Numbered from the stretch's first letter, positions 50,885 through 62,981 are shown. The stretch is DNA of 64,000 nucleotides from Ricordea florida (GCA_949710005.1 OX453273.1:9894246-9958245), one strand, 5' to 3'. Made by a program: numbers and translations. The notes: generated by a model not told the origin, from the letters alone.

Positions 50885-52242
50885 TGCACAATCGGAATTG
50901 TTTCAAGGATGTGAAATAAATTCTATATTTACACCGCATTAAGAGATTAGTTGACATTGACCTTCGAAATATTTACGTAGTTATGAGATAACGAAGATAG
51001 CACAGTATATATTGAGCCTGGAATATTTGAGGAAAAGTGTAGTTTTGGGCAACTCTAGCAGGCAAATTCGGAAAAATCCGAGTTCTCTCAACTGGAGAGA
51101 AATCCACGACCTTTCGATTACTAGTCCAGAATTCACGGAATTGCTGTCAGATTAAGGTCACTGTAGACCTTCGAAGGCTGAATTTTGCGAATTTTTTTTT
51201 CTGTGCTCCTGACATAGCTAAAACATCGATTTAAAGTTTGGTGAAAAAAGTTGTTTGAAATCATTCAATGATCGCGAGATTTCGGGGAAAAACTATTTTG
51301 GAGAAGAGTTAATAAATAACTAAAGGCGTTCTAATCCCATTAAACACATCCAGCGCCTACTGATTTTTCGCGGCAAATCTTATCGGGGACTAAAATTACA
51401 AACATTTGAATACTTTGTTTACATTGAAAGTTGTGCTGTGTCGCGTCGTTTTGGCCTTTGGTATCAGTGAATATGTAGAATCCGTGAAAACTTACGTTAT
51501 GAATTCATCGAAAAGAGAAAAGACGCCTTGGACAAAATCTCGTAAGAAACCTGGAGAAAAAGAAGAAAGGCGATTTGTTTGATGAAAGCAGGAGGAAGCA
51601 CGCCGCCAGTGACAAAAAATTCCTGGTTTGACCAGCCTTCAAGCGATGTTTTAGGAGTCTCACATCCTTCAACTTCCAGAGGTTGGTGCCGGTAGTTTAA
51701 AGCTGGTGGCTTCGAAAGCTGCTACCACTGGTTTAGCAGAATCTGACTCGACCAGTGGTTAGGAATCGAACGAAAGCACAGAATCGGAGGAATTGGAGTG
51801 TGACCACGTTTTGTTTTGGAACTCGCTCGGTTGACTGGATGTTTGGTACTTTGGAGGTCGTCACAACTTTTCTTCCCTTTCGCTGATTAGTGCCTGTTCT
51901 CTTTATTGTTTTTCCAGAGGCTTTTCTCGTTGATTTAACTCTACCCATGTTTTCGCCGCAATCACTCGACGGTGTTCGGCTGCGACTGCAAAACTTCCCG
52001 CAAATTTAATGAGCTATTTTTGTTGCGTGCGCTCGGGGATCCGAAGCTCGTGTTTCATTGGTGGGCGGCATGACCCAGTTGACAGCCGCTCTGATGAGGT
52101 GTGATAAGCCTTTAAAACTTTAGGAGTCTAAAACTCGGGTTTTATTCTTGCGTGGATTTCCTTGCTTCAAGCGAATTAATAGGGTATATAGATTTGACGG
52201 ATTCTTATGAAATTTGGCCAAAATGTTCCTTGGTTATCAATG
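50885..52242. other. No confident gene; low-GC and ORF-like debris
   Basis: Apart from the tRNA-derived fragment, 51490-51950 has short ORFs on both strands, with a basic 71-aa one at 51948-51733 on the minus strand beginning MGRVKSTRK. It could be the remains of a transposon gene, but I see no conserved motif or splice structure. Confidence 0.35.
51055..51150 (-). repeat. Diverged tRNA-derived repeat fragment
   Basis: On the minus strand an anticodon-arm-like block (GGACTAGTAATCGAAAGGTC) precedes GTGGATTTC. The second copy is at 640-735. Confidence 0.4.
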
Positions 52243-52395
52243 CGAAAAAGGGTGTGAGGCTTTTTTGATATTCCAAATACTTCTCCTTTTACGCGCTCTC
52301 ATGTGACGAAGATCGGCAAATATTCAATTCGCCAACTTCAAAATAGATTTTCTCGGCAACCAGTCGGAATATCGAAAAAGCCTCACACCCTTTTG
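52243..52395. repeat. 150-bp MITE, arms AAAAGGGTGTGAGGC
   Basis: AAAAGGGTGTGAGGCTTTTT and GATATTCC at the left are mirrored as GGAATATCGAAAAAGCCTCA then CACCCTTTT at the right. Confidence 0.8.
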
Positions 52396-52845
52396 TAGTC
52401 TATCACCTACTGATTGACACTGTGCAGTTTGTTTGGTCGTACTTGCGAGCAGAAAGGCAGGTAATTCAGTTTAACAAATAGTGTCAGTTTTGCGTTTGAA
52501 GGCCAGCGCGCGCTTACCATTAAATCAAATCTTAAAACAAAATATTTCTTCTTATTCTACATTTTATTAGCTTTACGATGATATATACTTTTCTATGGTT
52601 AGAGTATCAGCGGCGCGCATAACAATGATTCTTCGGAAGACACCCCTGAAGGTCTACAGTAACCTTAATTCACATTTTTTTGCACCAGATCAAACAATGC
52701 TGTCAGTTCTTCTTTCTTTTTATGATTTACATATTCAATTTTTTGGACTTTCTTCCTTCCTCACGCAGTCGAGTTGACGTGAGTACCATTCCCTTCGCTG
52801 GTCGATTGACTAGTTTCCAGTGTTTCATGTCGCGACTGTTGCTTA

Positions 52846-52857
52846 TCCAAGATGGCG
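52846..52857 (+). promoter_or_regulatory. YY1-like element at the EIF3K start codon
   Basis: CCAAGATGGCGG overlaps the initiator ATG, resembling the AAGATGGCGGC motif common at TATA-less ribosomal and translation-factor promoters. Inference from motif only. Confidence 0.4.
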
Positions 52858-53935
52858 GACGAGATGAGAGAAAACGTAGCTCAACTTTTAAATGGCATAG
52901 ACAGGTACGCGAAAGGAAAAGGGTACTATTTGGATTTTGGAAATGCTAACTGATGACCATTCAAGCGATCCATTTCGTATTAAATGATTAACAATAGTGG
53001 TTTACCCAAAGAATGTGGCATTCTCCATGTGTAACTGGAAGCCACGTGTGTGACTGTTAAGGGATTATAATATTTTCGTAGCAATTCTGTTCAGTGGCAT
53101 AAGTGAAGTTTTGTCTTCTGCTTAGACGTATGGTCATGAAGACATGTACGCCGAATTAAAATATTATTGTCACTTAGAGTCAAGTCAATTAAATCCATCG
53201 CGAGGGACCACCAAGGTAAAATGAGCCAGCTGTTTGATTTTAACGGAGAAACAAAGGTCAAAAAGTGAAAAATACATTCATTTCGGTTCAGTTTTTGAAA
53301 TTTGAGCTTAGAAGTAGTACCAAAAAAAATGGTAATTATTGTCTCCAAAAAACAGTAATTATAACAGCAATTATAAACCAAGACAGGACTCCAGAATGCC
53401 GCTATGGAAATAGCTGCAGCATTCAATAATGATAGGTGTGATTGCTATAGTAATAATAATTATTATGTTAATAATAATAATAGTGATAATAATAATAGTA
53501 GTAATAATAATAATGATAATAATACATGTAAGGTTCATGTTCAGATTTCAGCCTCTCTGCACTTATGGATTAGCAGCCTATGGTATTAACAACTGTACAC
53601 AATGAAGGCTAATAATAGTATATTACATAATTATAGTTTTCGTGCTGTACATTGTAAGAGTTCTGAAATTATTTGTTCAATAGATTTCTGTTAATATTTC
53701 AGGTACAACCCTGAGAATTTGACAACTTTGGAACGCTATGTTCACCTTCAGGTTTGCTTGGGAAAGAGTAGTTTTGTTTTGTTTGTAAGATAAATGTAAC
53801 GTACAAGAGCCTTTTTTGACACTACAGTCAACTCCCAACAACTTGAACCCTTGATAACTCGAACCTCCCTCTAACTCAAAGCAATTTTTGTTTCCCTTTA
53901 ACCCTTTCACTCCCAAGGGGTCTCCATTTGACGAC

Positions 53936-53972
<37 letters not shown>

Positions 53973-54049
53973 AGTCACTCTTGGGAGTGAAAGAGTTAAG
54001 GGAGATAGTTTTTAACCCTTTCACTCCCAAGGGGTCTTCATTTAACGAC

Positions 54050-54086
<37 letters not shown>

Positions 54087-56640
54087 AGTCACTCTTGGGA
54101 GTGAAAGAGTTAAGTCCTTTTTTCAATAATTTTACCCTCGATAACTTGAACCTTTTTCAATTTCCCTTGAAGGTTCAAGTTATCGGGAGTCGACTGTAGT
54201 ACTCTTTACTGTGTGGCTGGTTTCTGTGAGCAGGCAAAATAAGGTGAATAACAAGTTCTGATTAACTACCTGAGCAAATTCCCACTTTGTCACACTAAAC
54301 AAAGCAAAATGGGCATATAATAAATCCTTTGACCAAACTTGTTTGGTCAAGATGGCTGAACAGTAGTTGAGTTGTGAAGATCAATAAAAGGGCAAAAACA
54401 AATGAGGCCAGCATCCAGTCATCACAACCTTGAACAAGTTTGGTCAGAAGTGCATATGAACTGACTTGTTTGTTTAGTAGCTCTCATTATCACAAAGACT
54501 GATAAGAAAAGCCCTAAGCATAGAGGGAGATTATTCAATATGGCATTTCTAGTAGAGCAGTACTATTTTGGACAACCTTATTGGGCATGGTGCAAATATT
54601 ATGTGTGAACCAAGGAAGCTGATTGGTCAATATTAATCCTTGGAAACAGTAAACAACCTGAGATTGTGTTCAAATTTAAAACCAACAGCGAAGAGAAAGA
54701 CTGTACAATGTAAAAAACTTTGAACAACCAGCTCTTTTAAGGCTTCCACACATATAAAAGTCAATGACAAATTGAAGTAAACAAATTATCTTACTAATTT
54801 TCAGCTTAAAGCCAAAGCATTGACTGCATTTAATAAGTTACAAATTTATCAAATGCTTTTCTTTCTTTAAAATATCTCGGCTATAAACCAAACCCCAATT
54901 ATCACTGAGATTTCTGTATAGCCTTCAAAATTTTTCTGAAAAATCGCTTATCTTATAAGTAAATAACTACTGTATCATCACTTTGAGACAATATTTTTAT
55001 TCAGGTTTATAGCTTAACCAAGAAGACTTGTATTGTTACCTTTTGCTCACAGTATATTGTTCTCTCTAGGTTTATAACAATGCGTATGACATGGATGCCA
55101 ATCTGGCTGTATTGAAGCTGTAAGTATATGATTGATGAGGGTTGATCGAATGGCAAGCAATTGGTTAAGTTTTTTTTGGAATGATGAAGGAAATCCTATA
55201 ATCGTTCTGACAAAGGTCTTGTACTTGAAACATCAGCCTTGGCCTTAATAATTAAATACTAATAATTGTTAATGATGGTGGTATAACTTGCTCCAACAAC
55301 TTGTTTGATAATCTTAATTTTTATGCTCCAACTTGTCACCAATACAGTACCCACTTCACTACAAAGCTAACACTGTACCCTGCAATAGACTGACATTCAA
55401 CCTTCCTGTTGAATAATTTGATATGTGTTGCATCTCATTCAGCAATATTTTTTTTTTTCAAAATGCAATAGTACCTGTTTGGACAATGTAATTAAATCTT
55501 TTCAATGGTACAAGGCCAATGTATGTACACTTTTTAATACAGTTGACCCATTCATCTGTAATCATGGATATTGTGCAGACTCTCTGTCTATGGAATCTAA
55601 TTTGTAATACAGTCGTACCTCGCCATCTCAAACCCGGTTATCTTGAACTCCCTGCCATTTCGAACTATGTTTAGATTCTGCCCAAAATCAATCCCAGTTA
55701 TCTCAAATGACAGTTGATAGACAAACATCAGAAAGTGTCAGAACACAGCTGGAAAACACAGAGAGTTTCTTTGCATCACCAGGGCCATCTACTGGACCCG
55801 TCTGTCAACTGTCCAGACAGATCTGTCAACAGCTCATCCATGGACATTGGAATTGTTATTTTATTGCTTCTAAACACATTTTTTCAATGAAAGTCGTATG
55901 ACTAATAGCAATTGTGAGACAGTATGTGATGTTAATGATTAATAGATTTTGTTAAATTTGAGCTTGACCTGCTTATCTTGAAGCCCCACTATCTCAAAGA
56001 ATTTTCTGTTTCACTTAAGAGTTTGAGATAGCAGGGGTCAACTGTATATCAAACACCCAATACACATGTTTTATCACATATATCAAACATTGAAAAAAGA
56101 GCTTACATGTAAATGTCATTCCAAGTGTAACAGCTCTTTGAGGCATTTGAATATGTGATGAAATACATGTATTTAGTGTTGGTTATAGGTTATTAGTAAA
56201 GGTAATCATAGGGTTTCGAGTTCAATTTGGAATTAATTTGCACGAGTGAGTTTTTCAAAAAGCTGAAATTGCACGAACCGCTTCGGCGAGTGCAATTTCG
56301 GCTTTTTGAAAAACTCACTCGTGCAAATTTATTCCAAATGGAACGAGAAAAACCGTATGATTACTTATTAATAATATAAACATGAAAAAATTTGCCTGGA
56401 GGAAGTGCCGGACGATCTCATTGCGGACAGGAAGTGACTGATTTGACGCGGATTTGACACTTTATTTACTGATTAGCTGATGAAGATCAGTTGATAATGC
56501 TACAAACTCAAAGCAAAAATATTTGCACATGGAATCGTCGAAAAAAAAATTGTCGATGTGTAATTTGCACTGGTGTTACACTTTTTGCATTGGTGTTACA
56601 CTTTTTACACTGGTGTTACACTTTTTGCACTGGTGTTACA

Positions 56641-56679
<39 letters not shown>

Positions 56680-59148
56680 TTTTTTCATGTATATTATTAT
56701 AAAGAGAAATGAGCCATGTTTTATCTAAGATCCAAGTTTCTCATGATGGATCATCTCCTTTGTTTAATTAGCAGCTCATTCTAACAGCAATAAAGTGATA
56801 TTTGTTTACCAAACTTTTGATGACCATATTTTATCAATAAAATTCTTACTTGCTGCACAGGTACCAGTTCAATCCTGCATACCATCAGACAACAGTCACC
56901 ATGCAAATCCTACTCAAAGCTCTGATGACGTTACCAAATGCAGACTTCATCATGTGTCGAAGTCTTATTGATGATGCTTACGTATCCTTTAGTTGTACAA
57001 ATTTGTAATGCCCTAAAATTAACGTAAGTCCACCTAAGTTATAGTTAATTGTGTTGAAATACCAATCCATAGTGAAAAACAGCAGCAGAAAACAGACCTG
57101 GTATTAGTAAGAATAGGTGTCCATAAACACTTATTTGGGCTGAACAGGATTTTCTCGATTGTTGGGTTCATATTGAAACCTATATAGGGATATACTGTAA
57201 GATACAGGCAATTCTTATCTGCAAATGCTTTAACGTTAGTGACATGAACAGTTATAGCTGTGTAGTTAGAAAAATTTGGATATGTGTGCACATAATTATG
57301 TTACACAGGGGCTGTCTTTTTTGTGATTATTTACCAGCATGCTTAAAAGGTGATTACTATGGCTCAACACATGTCCAATACACCAGACCTGAGTGGAGTA
57401 GAGTAAAGGCTAATGTGATTCAACTACCAGATGTCAATTTGAGAAATAGAGCAAAAGGCAAAACAGACAATGCATTGATAAAAATTAGAAACACCCCCCG
57501 ACCCTTCCCCAATAAAAATGTGCAATCTTAGGTCTATCTGGAGGCAGTTTTCAGTAGGATCTTGGAACTTGTCAATTGCCCATCAGTTTTATTAGAAATG
57601 TACCTGGTGAGTTTTGAACCAAGTGAAAGTTTGAAACAAACCTTGACAAATTTTGAAAACACAGCAACAAGATCCAGCTATAGCACGTGTCATTAAACTT
57701 GCTGAGCTCCTGGAGACATGCAGTTTTGTCGAAGCCTGGGTTAGTGGTAGTTTGCCTCATTAATCACTCGAAGTATTGCTGTGTCAGTGCCGGTCAGCAG
57801 TATGTAGTCATGTTATGTTTGGCTCACAAATTAGCAGGTCTCTCTCTCCCAGCCATCTTCCTTTTTCCTTGGTCTGTGTTTAAAGCCCTCTGTACGTAAT
57901 GCCATCTACTTCACAATCCATTTCTTGACTCCTCCCTTTCTTCCCAACTTGTGCTGCTTAGAATTATTTAACAATTATTCGCCAAAGGCGAAGTGATTAT
58001 CGGTGAATATTCACCGAGACAAAATTGAGGTGTATATTCACCGATAATCACTGAGCCTGAGGCGAATAATTGTTTTAGTATAAATACAAAGGTGATTATT
58101 TCAAAAAGAGAAAAAAAAAAGCATTGAAACACGAAAAAAGTTTATTTCATCAAAAGCACGCAAAAGACTGGCAGCCATTTTGTTCGTGGAGGTGATTATT
58201 GGCTGATAATCCGAGATAGCGAACCAATCAGAGCGCAGGATTTTGTATAATCACCTGAGTATTTATACTAAATAATATTATTCATTGAGTACCTGTTTAG
58301 ATAAAAGGATCACTTCATATTTTCATGTGTTTTAAGGCCATTTTATATTTTGAAGAATGCCTGAAGTCATGCTAAAGACAGATGACGAACTACAGCTAGA
58401 ATAGAAGTCATCTTGTAATTTGCAACTATTGGAACCAAGGCCACTCAAAGAAATTTTCATACAAATTTTCATATTGATACAAATTACAAATATCTCTTTT
58501 TGACACTTAACAACAGATTTGTGGTGAGTTTCTACTGACTAAAATCATTCTTTTGCAATCTTGCTATTGTGCAGTTGTAGAGCAAATTATATAAATTTTA
58601 TGCAAAATATTAAAATATTTGTAGAGATAGTATTGTTTAGATACTTGATGGTAATTGGATAATTTATATGAAAATTTGTTTGGGTTGCCTTGGATCAATT
58701 AGTGGTACTGTAAACGTTGCTCAGCCTCATCAATAGTTACCATTTCATTGTTTCATCAGTTTGCTCAATAGCAAAAGATAATTGTAGTTGGACCACTTGA
58801 TTTCTCCTAGAAATACCTTGAGGAGGAAGAGTCGCTTGTAGAAGGAATAGTTGGTTTTCATGATGCTATTCGAAAATGTGAGTGTACATTTAGGTTGTTT
58901 GGTTTCTATCTATTTCACATCTACAATCTTTGCAAAAAATGTTAGACCTCTCTGATAGGCCAATTTTTCTCCTGCAAAAGCATCACAACTGGCCCCATAT
59001 TAATTCCCTGCTCTGACACCCTCCTCTCTTAATGTTGAGGTTACCAATATAGCAAATCATGTACTAGTGACATTGATTGATCATCACAGTTATGTACACA
59101 ACTTAAGCAGCTGTGAAATTGAAGCCTAAAAAAAATTCAGGCTGGAAT

Positions 59149-59192
<44 letters not shown>

Positions 59193-62100
59193 CCAACTGA
59201 GCTATCAAGCCAACTGGGAGCTGGTCATGTTGTGAGTTCATAATGCAGAGTAATATGTGATGACATTGATTGATCATCACAGTTATGTACAGTTGTGTGC
59301 ATAGCACATCATGTTATTTTTTTTATCTCCACGGTATTACCTTTGTAATCAGTACCCATGTTGTTTGTGGGGGGTTGGGGAGAGGGGAGGTGGTGGGGGG
59401 GGGGGGGGGGGGGGCTAGTCGAAGATGTGTGGCAATTCCACAAAACTTTACAAGAACATCAAAAACTTGGTCATGGGTCCAAGGCGTTTTGACAAAGATT
59501 GTAGTTGGTCCAGCCAATGAACATGAAGGGTCCACAGTCTGTCTCCACTTGGAGTGATCTTGAGCAAGGCTCAGGGCTTGATACCAATTTGTTCTCTTCA
59601 TTTTTAGATGTTTTACTTATGGTGGCCCAAAAGTGCCACGGCAATTTCAATTTCATCACGGCAACTTCAATTTAACCACGGCAATATCAATTTGATCACG
59701 GCAACTTCAATTTAACCACGGCAATTTCAATTTGATCACGGCAACTTCAATTTAACCACGGCAATTTCAATTTGACCACGGCAATTTCAATTTGACCACG
59801 GCAACTTCAATTTAACCACGGCAATTTCAATTTGATTCACGGCTCAAATTGTCTCGTGACACAGTCAGCGGAATTACAAATATTCCGAAGGTACCTTGTG
59901 CAACTAACGTGGCATTGAAGATGGCGGACGGCGGGAAAGTGATGAACAAAGCGCTGTTTTGTGGAAATTGTGGTGCTTCAACTCCATTGGGGTCGAGTTC
60001 TCGAACTATTTCTTCAACTAAGCTCCTGGGAACACGTATTCCCTTCCGCTGTAGAGCATGCCAAACACTTCGGTAGCCAATGGTACTCCCTGGACCGTCA
60101 ATGATTTCCATTATGGCGTCTCTCAAAGATCCTGGGCAGAACTCAACACCATTTCTTTGGAAACTGTACTGTTTCAGTCTTCTTTTTTTTGGTGCTGACT
60201 TCTAAGGATATGCAAAATTTCTCTATACTTGTGACCCTTGTAAAACAACGACTCGAGAACCGCTTTATTTACTTCTTTCACTTTCCCGCCGTCCGCCATC
60301 TTCAATTCCACGTCAGTTGCACAAGGAACCTTCGGAATATTCGTAATTCCGCTGACTGTGTCGCGAGACAACTTGAGCCGTGAATCAAATTGAAATTGCC
60401 GTGGTCAAAACTTGAAAATTGCCGTGGTCAAATTGAAGTTGCCGTGATCAAATTGAAATTGCCGTGGTTAAATTGAAGTTGCCGTGATCAAATTGAAATT
60501 GCCGTGGTTAAATTGAAGTTGCCGTGATGAAATTGAAATTGCCGTGGCACTTTTGGGCCACCGTATTTACTGGATAGTTAGAATGGCCACAGTATTGCCT
60601 AAAATTATCTGAGCATTTCTCACACAATAAATTGGAAAAGTCAGTCATGTCACTTGCAATTCTTGTGCAGATCATTTTTGTTTCACACACGAGTGCGCAT
60701 TTCCTGTATGTTGTATTGTATTTTCCAGCTCTTTCCAGTGTCTTCAAAGTTTTATTTGACATGACTAGATGATCACACCACTTCCAACACTAAGGAACTA
60801 CTACAAGTGTGAATCAGTTTTACGTGCACGTAGAATGAACCTGTATCATTAGTGCTACACTTTACATTACATTTCAAGGCCGCTTGTATCCAATCAGGAT
60901 AGAGCTTCAGCAGAAATTATAACACCTGTTGGACATTCATTGTCACATAAATATCTGTTTTTCATTTTAAGTATAGTATTTAATAGGAGGGAAAAAATGG
61001 TATCCGGTCGATTAGCCCCCAAGTCGATTAGCCCCCAGTCGATTAGCCCCCACTAAGTCGATTAGCCCCCAAGTAAAGTCAACCAGCCCCAAACGAAAAT
61101 CTGTTTTCAACTTACTAGATTACTCTTCCTCGGGTTTCTCGTTGCTTGGAATTGAAGTCAATAACTTTAAGATCGTTTGTTCGTTCGTCCGTTGAGGGTG
61201 ACTGGATTTCCTTTCTTCTTTAAACTTTACTTTGCGTTTAAAAACTTCATGACTGTTGCTTGATTTTCGTTTGGGGCTGGTCGCCTTTTACTTGGGAGTT
61301 AATCGACGTAGTGGGGGCTAATCGACTGGGGGCTAATCGACTTGGGGGCTAATCGACCTACAACCGAAAAAAGTGCTTTCCAACCTCCCCTCACTTTTCG
61401 TTCTTGTCGACCGTTGCAAGGCCTCTTTAGACAGTCCTCTCTTCTGCAGATTATCTCTGCTTATATCAAGCATTGGAGGAAAAAATCGCTTTCTTCCCTC
61501 TCCTCAGCTCGCCTGACCCTGTGCCCTTGCACGACCTCCTTTAAAAGATTTTTTCCCTACTCATTCTGTTCTATATTTTTTATAATTGCGGCATTTTTCA
61601 TTATTTGTAGTTGTTAGTTATGTTATTGGAATAACATACCAGACAATGGACAAAGCTCTGATATCAGAACTTCTAGGTGGACTTCAAGGTAAAAACCTTC
61701 TTTAGTTGAACATTAGATTGTAACACAGCAGTAAACACCTAATATCATTACCATCACTCATTAGCTCTTTACCCAACGTCGTCATTTCTAAATTAATTAA
61801 CTGTTTTGCTCTTGGATGTCATGAAGAATAACAGTGCAATGTAAAAGCATGATAATTAGAATTGAGAAATGCATCAATTCAAAGATGATGTATTTGATCT
61901 GACACCATGTAATACCGGCCACGAGCACTGCAGCATTACACGCGCGTATCGAGTGTATAAAACCGCCATATTGGAAATTTCACGACTGTAAAAATTTACG
62001 CGCGATTTACGTGTAAGAAATATGCTGATTGGAGTATTTTACACGCAGAATTTCTTGTAGTAGAGGACAGCAGAGCCGATTTTGTCTTTTGACGAAAGTC

Positions 62101-62981
62101 GCAGTGTGATTTTGTGGTCGTGTGCAAACAGCGATTTTCGCGGAATCACTTATTTAGTATGTTTGCCGAACTAAGAAAGTGTGTGCCACTGATTTTGGAG
62201 AACTGCTAATCAGACCCCAGAAACATCCGGATCAATATCAGTTTCTGGGCAACCGTGCACCTACCCCTCCCCTAATCCAACAAGTTATAATGAGTTAAAA
62301 AGTTAGCGTTAATGTTGGTTTAGGGGAGGGGTAGGTGCACGGTTGCCCAGAAACTGATATTGATCCAAACATCCTAGCAGGCAGCTCAAGATAATCAGTT
62401 GTGAAAAATAAGACAAGGGAAAACTATTCGAGCTCAAAATAGCATTAATTTGGGATTAGCCGAGTTTGAATAGCAAGGCGAGGCTTCAGCTACCAAGTGC
62501 TGGCTTACAACAAATGGGCTCATTCCGACTTGTTTGTAGAAAAGGGAAGTTCGTGTACGAGGAGTTCGTGTGCGAGGAGTTTCTTCGCGAAGCGAACGAT
62601 GTTGGGGGATAAGTTACTCGCCCCGCCCTCCTGCCTCTTCGTATCGCACTTCGCGCTCGAACTTCTTCCTCTCGGACTCATCTTCTCCCTCGGCGTCTTT
62701 GAACGCCGCTTACCCAGGCTAACCTATTTGGAAATTTGTGAGAACTTACGGGGAATTCCGCTCGTATACTGTTTTCGTACAAGTTACTGAATCGCTTCTC
62801 AATGTCATTTTCAGGCGAAGACCTCGACAATTGGATCAGAGAACAGAACTGGACGATCAAGGAAGATGGAAAGGTTTCTATTTGCAACCAGGAGGCACAT
62901 ATAAAGTCCAAGAACATTGCAGAAAAAATCGACTTCGACAGTAAGGAAGTTCCTCATTGCACGGTCCAGGGGACGATTTAA
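52852..62981 (+). CDS. EIF3K: Eukaryotic translation initiation factor 3 subunit K (8 exons)
   Basis: Cytoplasmic eIF3 subunit acting in 43S complex assembly. Exons: 52852-52904, 53703-53751, 55070-55119, 56861-56981, 57665-57739, 58811-58877, 61611-61688 and 62815-62981, all with GT donors and AG acceptors and matching phases. The sum is 660 nt, 219 aa plus stop; human EIF3K is 218 aa. The product follows the family along its length: [17 protein letters not shown] near the start, then [26 protein letters not shown], and IAEKIDFDS near the end (HAM and winged-helix PCI-like regions). The C-terminal dozen residues diverge. The start sits in CCAAGATGGCGGAC, which resembles a YY1 site often found at starts of housekeeping genes. 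Introns carry many MITEs. The gene appears intact. Confidence 0.97.
53405..53530 (+). repeat. (AAT)n-rich low-complexity tract in EIF3K intron 1
   Basis: Imperfect AATAATAAT with GATAAT and AGTAAT interruptions. The Asn-rich ORF here is not a gene. Confidence 0.85.
53825..54196. mobile_element. TA-flanked MITE (pogo/Tigger-like ends), EIF3K intron 2
   Basis: Begins CAGTCAACTCCCAACAACTTG and ends CAAGTTATCGGGAGTCGACTG, an imperfect inverted repeat with TA on both outer sides. The CAGT...ACTG ends and TA duplication fit the Tc1/mariner-pogo group. It carries the palindromic tandem pair at 53900-54114. Confidence 0.7.
53900..54114. repeat. Two tandem ~100-bp palindromic units
   Basis: AACCCTTTCACTCCCAA ... 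TTGGGAGTGAAAGAGTTAA occurs twice, 114 bp apart, with near-identical interiors (GACTAAAATCGTCTGGCG). Each unit is itself an inverted repeat. They look like a separate MITE family inserted or duplicated inside the TA-flanked element. Confidence 0.85.
55610..56044. mobile_element. TA-flanked pogo/Tigger-like MITE, EIF3K intron 3
   Basis: The ends CAGTCGTACCTCGCCATCTC and GAGATAGCAGGGGTCAACTG are imperfect 24-bp inverted repeats flanked by TA. The small internal ORF (55707-55901) shows no transposase motif. Confidence 0.75.
56224..56340. repeat. 117-bp hairpin element
   Basis: An almost perfect palindrome: TTTGGAATTAATTTGCACGA, GTGAGTTTTTCAAAAAGC and TGCACGAACCG are mirrored around CTTCGGCG. It would form a long stable hairpin in RNA or single-stranded DNA. 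Confidence 0.9.
56563..56643. repeat. 20-bp minisatellite, four copies
   Basis: TTTGCACTGGTGTTACACTT repeated with exact 20-bp period; one unit has CATTGG and one has ACACTGG variants. Confidence 0.9.
57970..58074. repeat. Palindromic MITE, arms AACAATTATTCGCC
   Basis: AACAATTATTCGCC and GTGATTATCGGTGAATATTC at the left are mirrored by the right arm ending GGCGAATAATTGTT. Related AT-rich sequence (GTGATTAT, AATCAGAGCGCAGG) continues to about 58260. Confidence 0.85.
59068..59291. repeat. 31-bp direct repeats around a tRNA-like cassette
   Basis: TGACATTGATTGATCATCAC plus AGTTATGTACA occurs at 59068-59098 and again, identical, at 59261-59291. The tRNA-like sequence lies between them. Confidence 0.85.
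59140..59211 (-). tRNA. tRNA-like sequence (possible tRNA-Ala GGC or tRNA-derived repeat)
   Basis: 72 nt that fold as a cloverleaf: acceptor GGCTTGA / TCCAGCC (6 of 7 pairs), D arm GCTCAGTTGGTAGAGC, and T arm ATGGGTTCGAATCCCAT (perfect). The anticodon stem CTGCA/CGCAG has one mismatch and a loop CCGGCAT. The loop lacks the universal T33, which argues against a working tRNA. The setting between 31-bp direct repeats in an EIF3K intron favours a tRNA-derived mobile repeat. Confidence 0.5.
59395..59415 (+). repeat. Long G homopolymer
   Basis: A run of about 20 G after GGTGG repeats; likely length-variable and prone to sequencing error. Confidence 0.85.
59618..60565 (-). mobile_element. 948-bp integrase-type transposon relic with long TIRs and 6-bp TSD
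   Basis: The ends TATGGTGGCCCAAAAGTGCC and TACGGTGGCCCAAAAGTGCC (rc) are bordered by TTTACT at 59612-59617 and 60566-60571. The inverted repeats are about 300 bp and are made largely of alternating CCACGGCAATTTCAATTTGA-type units. They reach inside a coding start: MADGGKV is encoded by both arms, at 60293 minus and 59922 plus. Between them lie minus-strand fragments (60302 to about 59990) with a helical domain around [11 protein letters not shown] and [20 protein letters not shown]. This resembles the N-terminal region of integrase-core proteins; the catalytic part is deleted. IS3EU or Ginger-type parents are possible. Confidence 0.75.
61006..61358. repeat. Fold-back element with GTCGATTAGCCCCC repeats
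   Basis: Four direct copies of GTCGATTAGCCCCC at the left are mirrored by three or four GGGGGCTAATCGAC copies at the right. Inner blocks mirror too (CCAGCCCCAAACGAAAAT / ATTTTCGTTTGGGGCTGG). Non-coding MITE in EIF3K intron 6. Confidence 0.88.
62229..62366. repeat. 138-bp palindromic MITE
   Basis: GGATCAATATCAGTTTCTGG, GCAACCGTGCACC and TACCCCTCCCCTAA are mirrored exactly at the right arm, about 46 bp per arm without mismatch, around an AT-rich core. The high arm identity suggests a recent insertion. Confidence 0.9.

Noticed and set aside
51733-51948. Basic 71-aa minus-strand ORF (MGRVKSTRK)
   Set aside because: Looks gene-like at the start but has no conserved domain, splice continuation or neighbour support.
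53404-53589. Asn-rich 61-aa ORF
   Set aside because: Product of an AAT microsatellite in EIF3K intron 1.
62497-62790. 97-aa plus-strand ORF
   Set aside because: Lies in EIF3K intron 7; Ser/Cys/Phe-rich from low-complexity DNA, no family signature.
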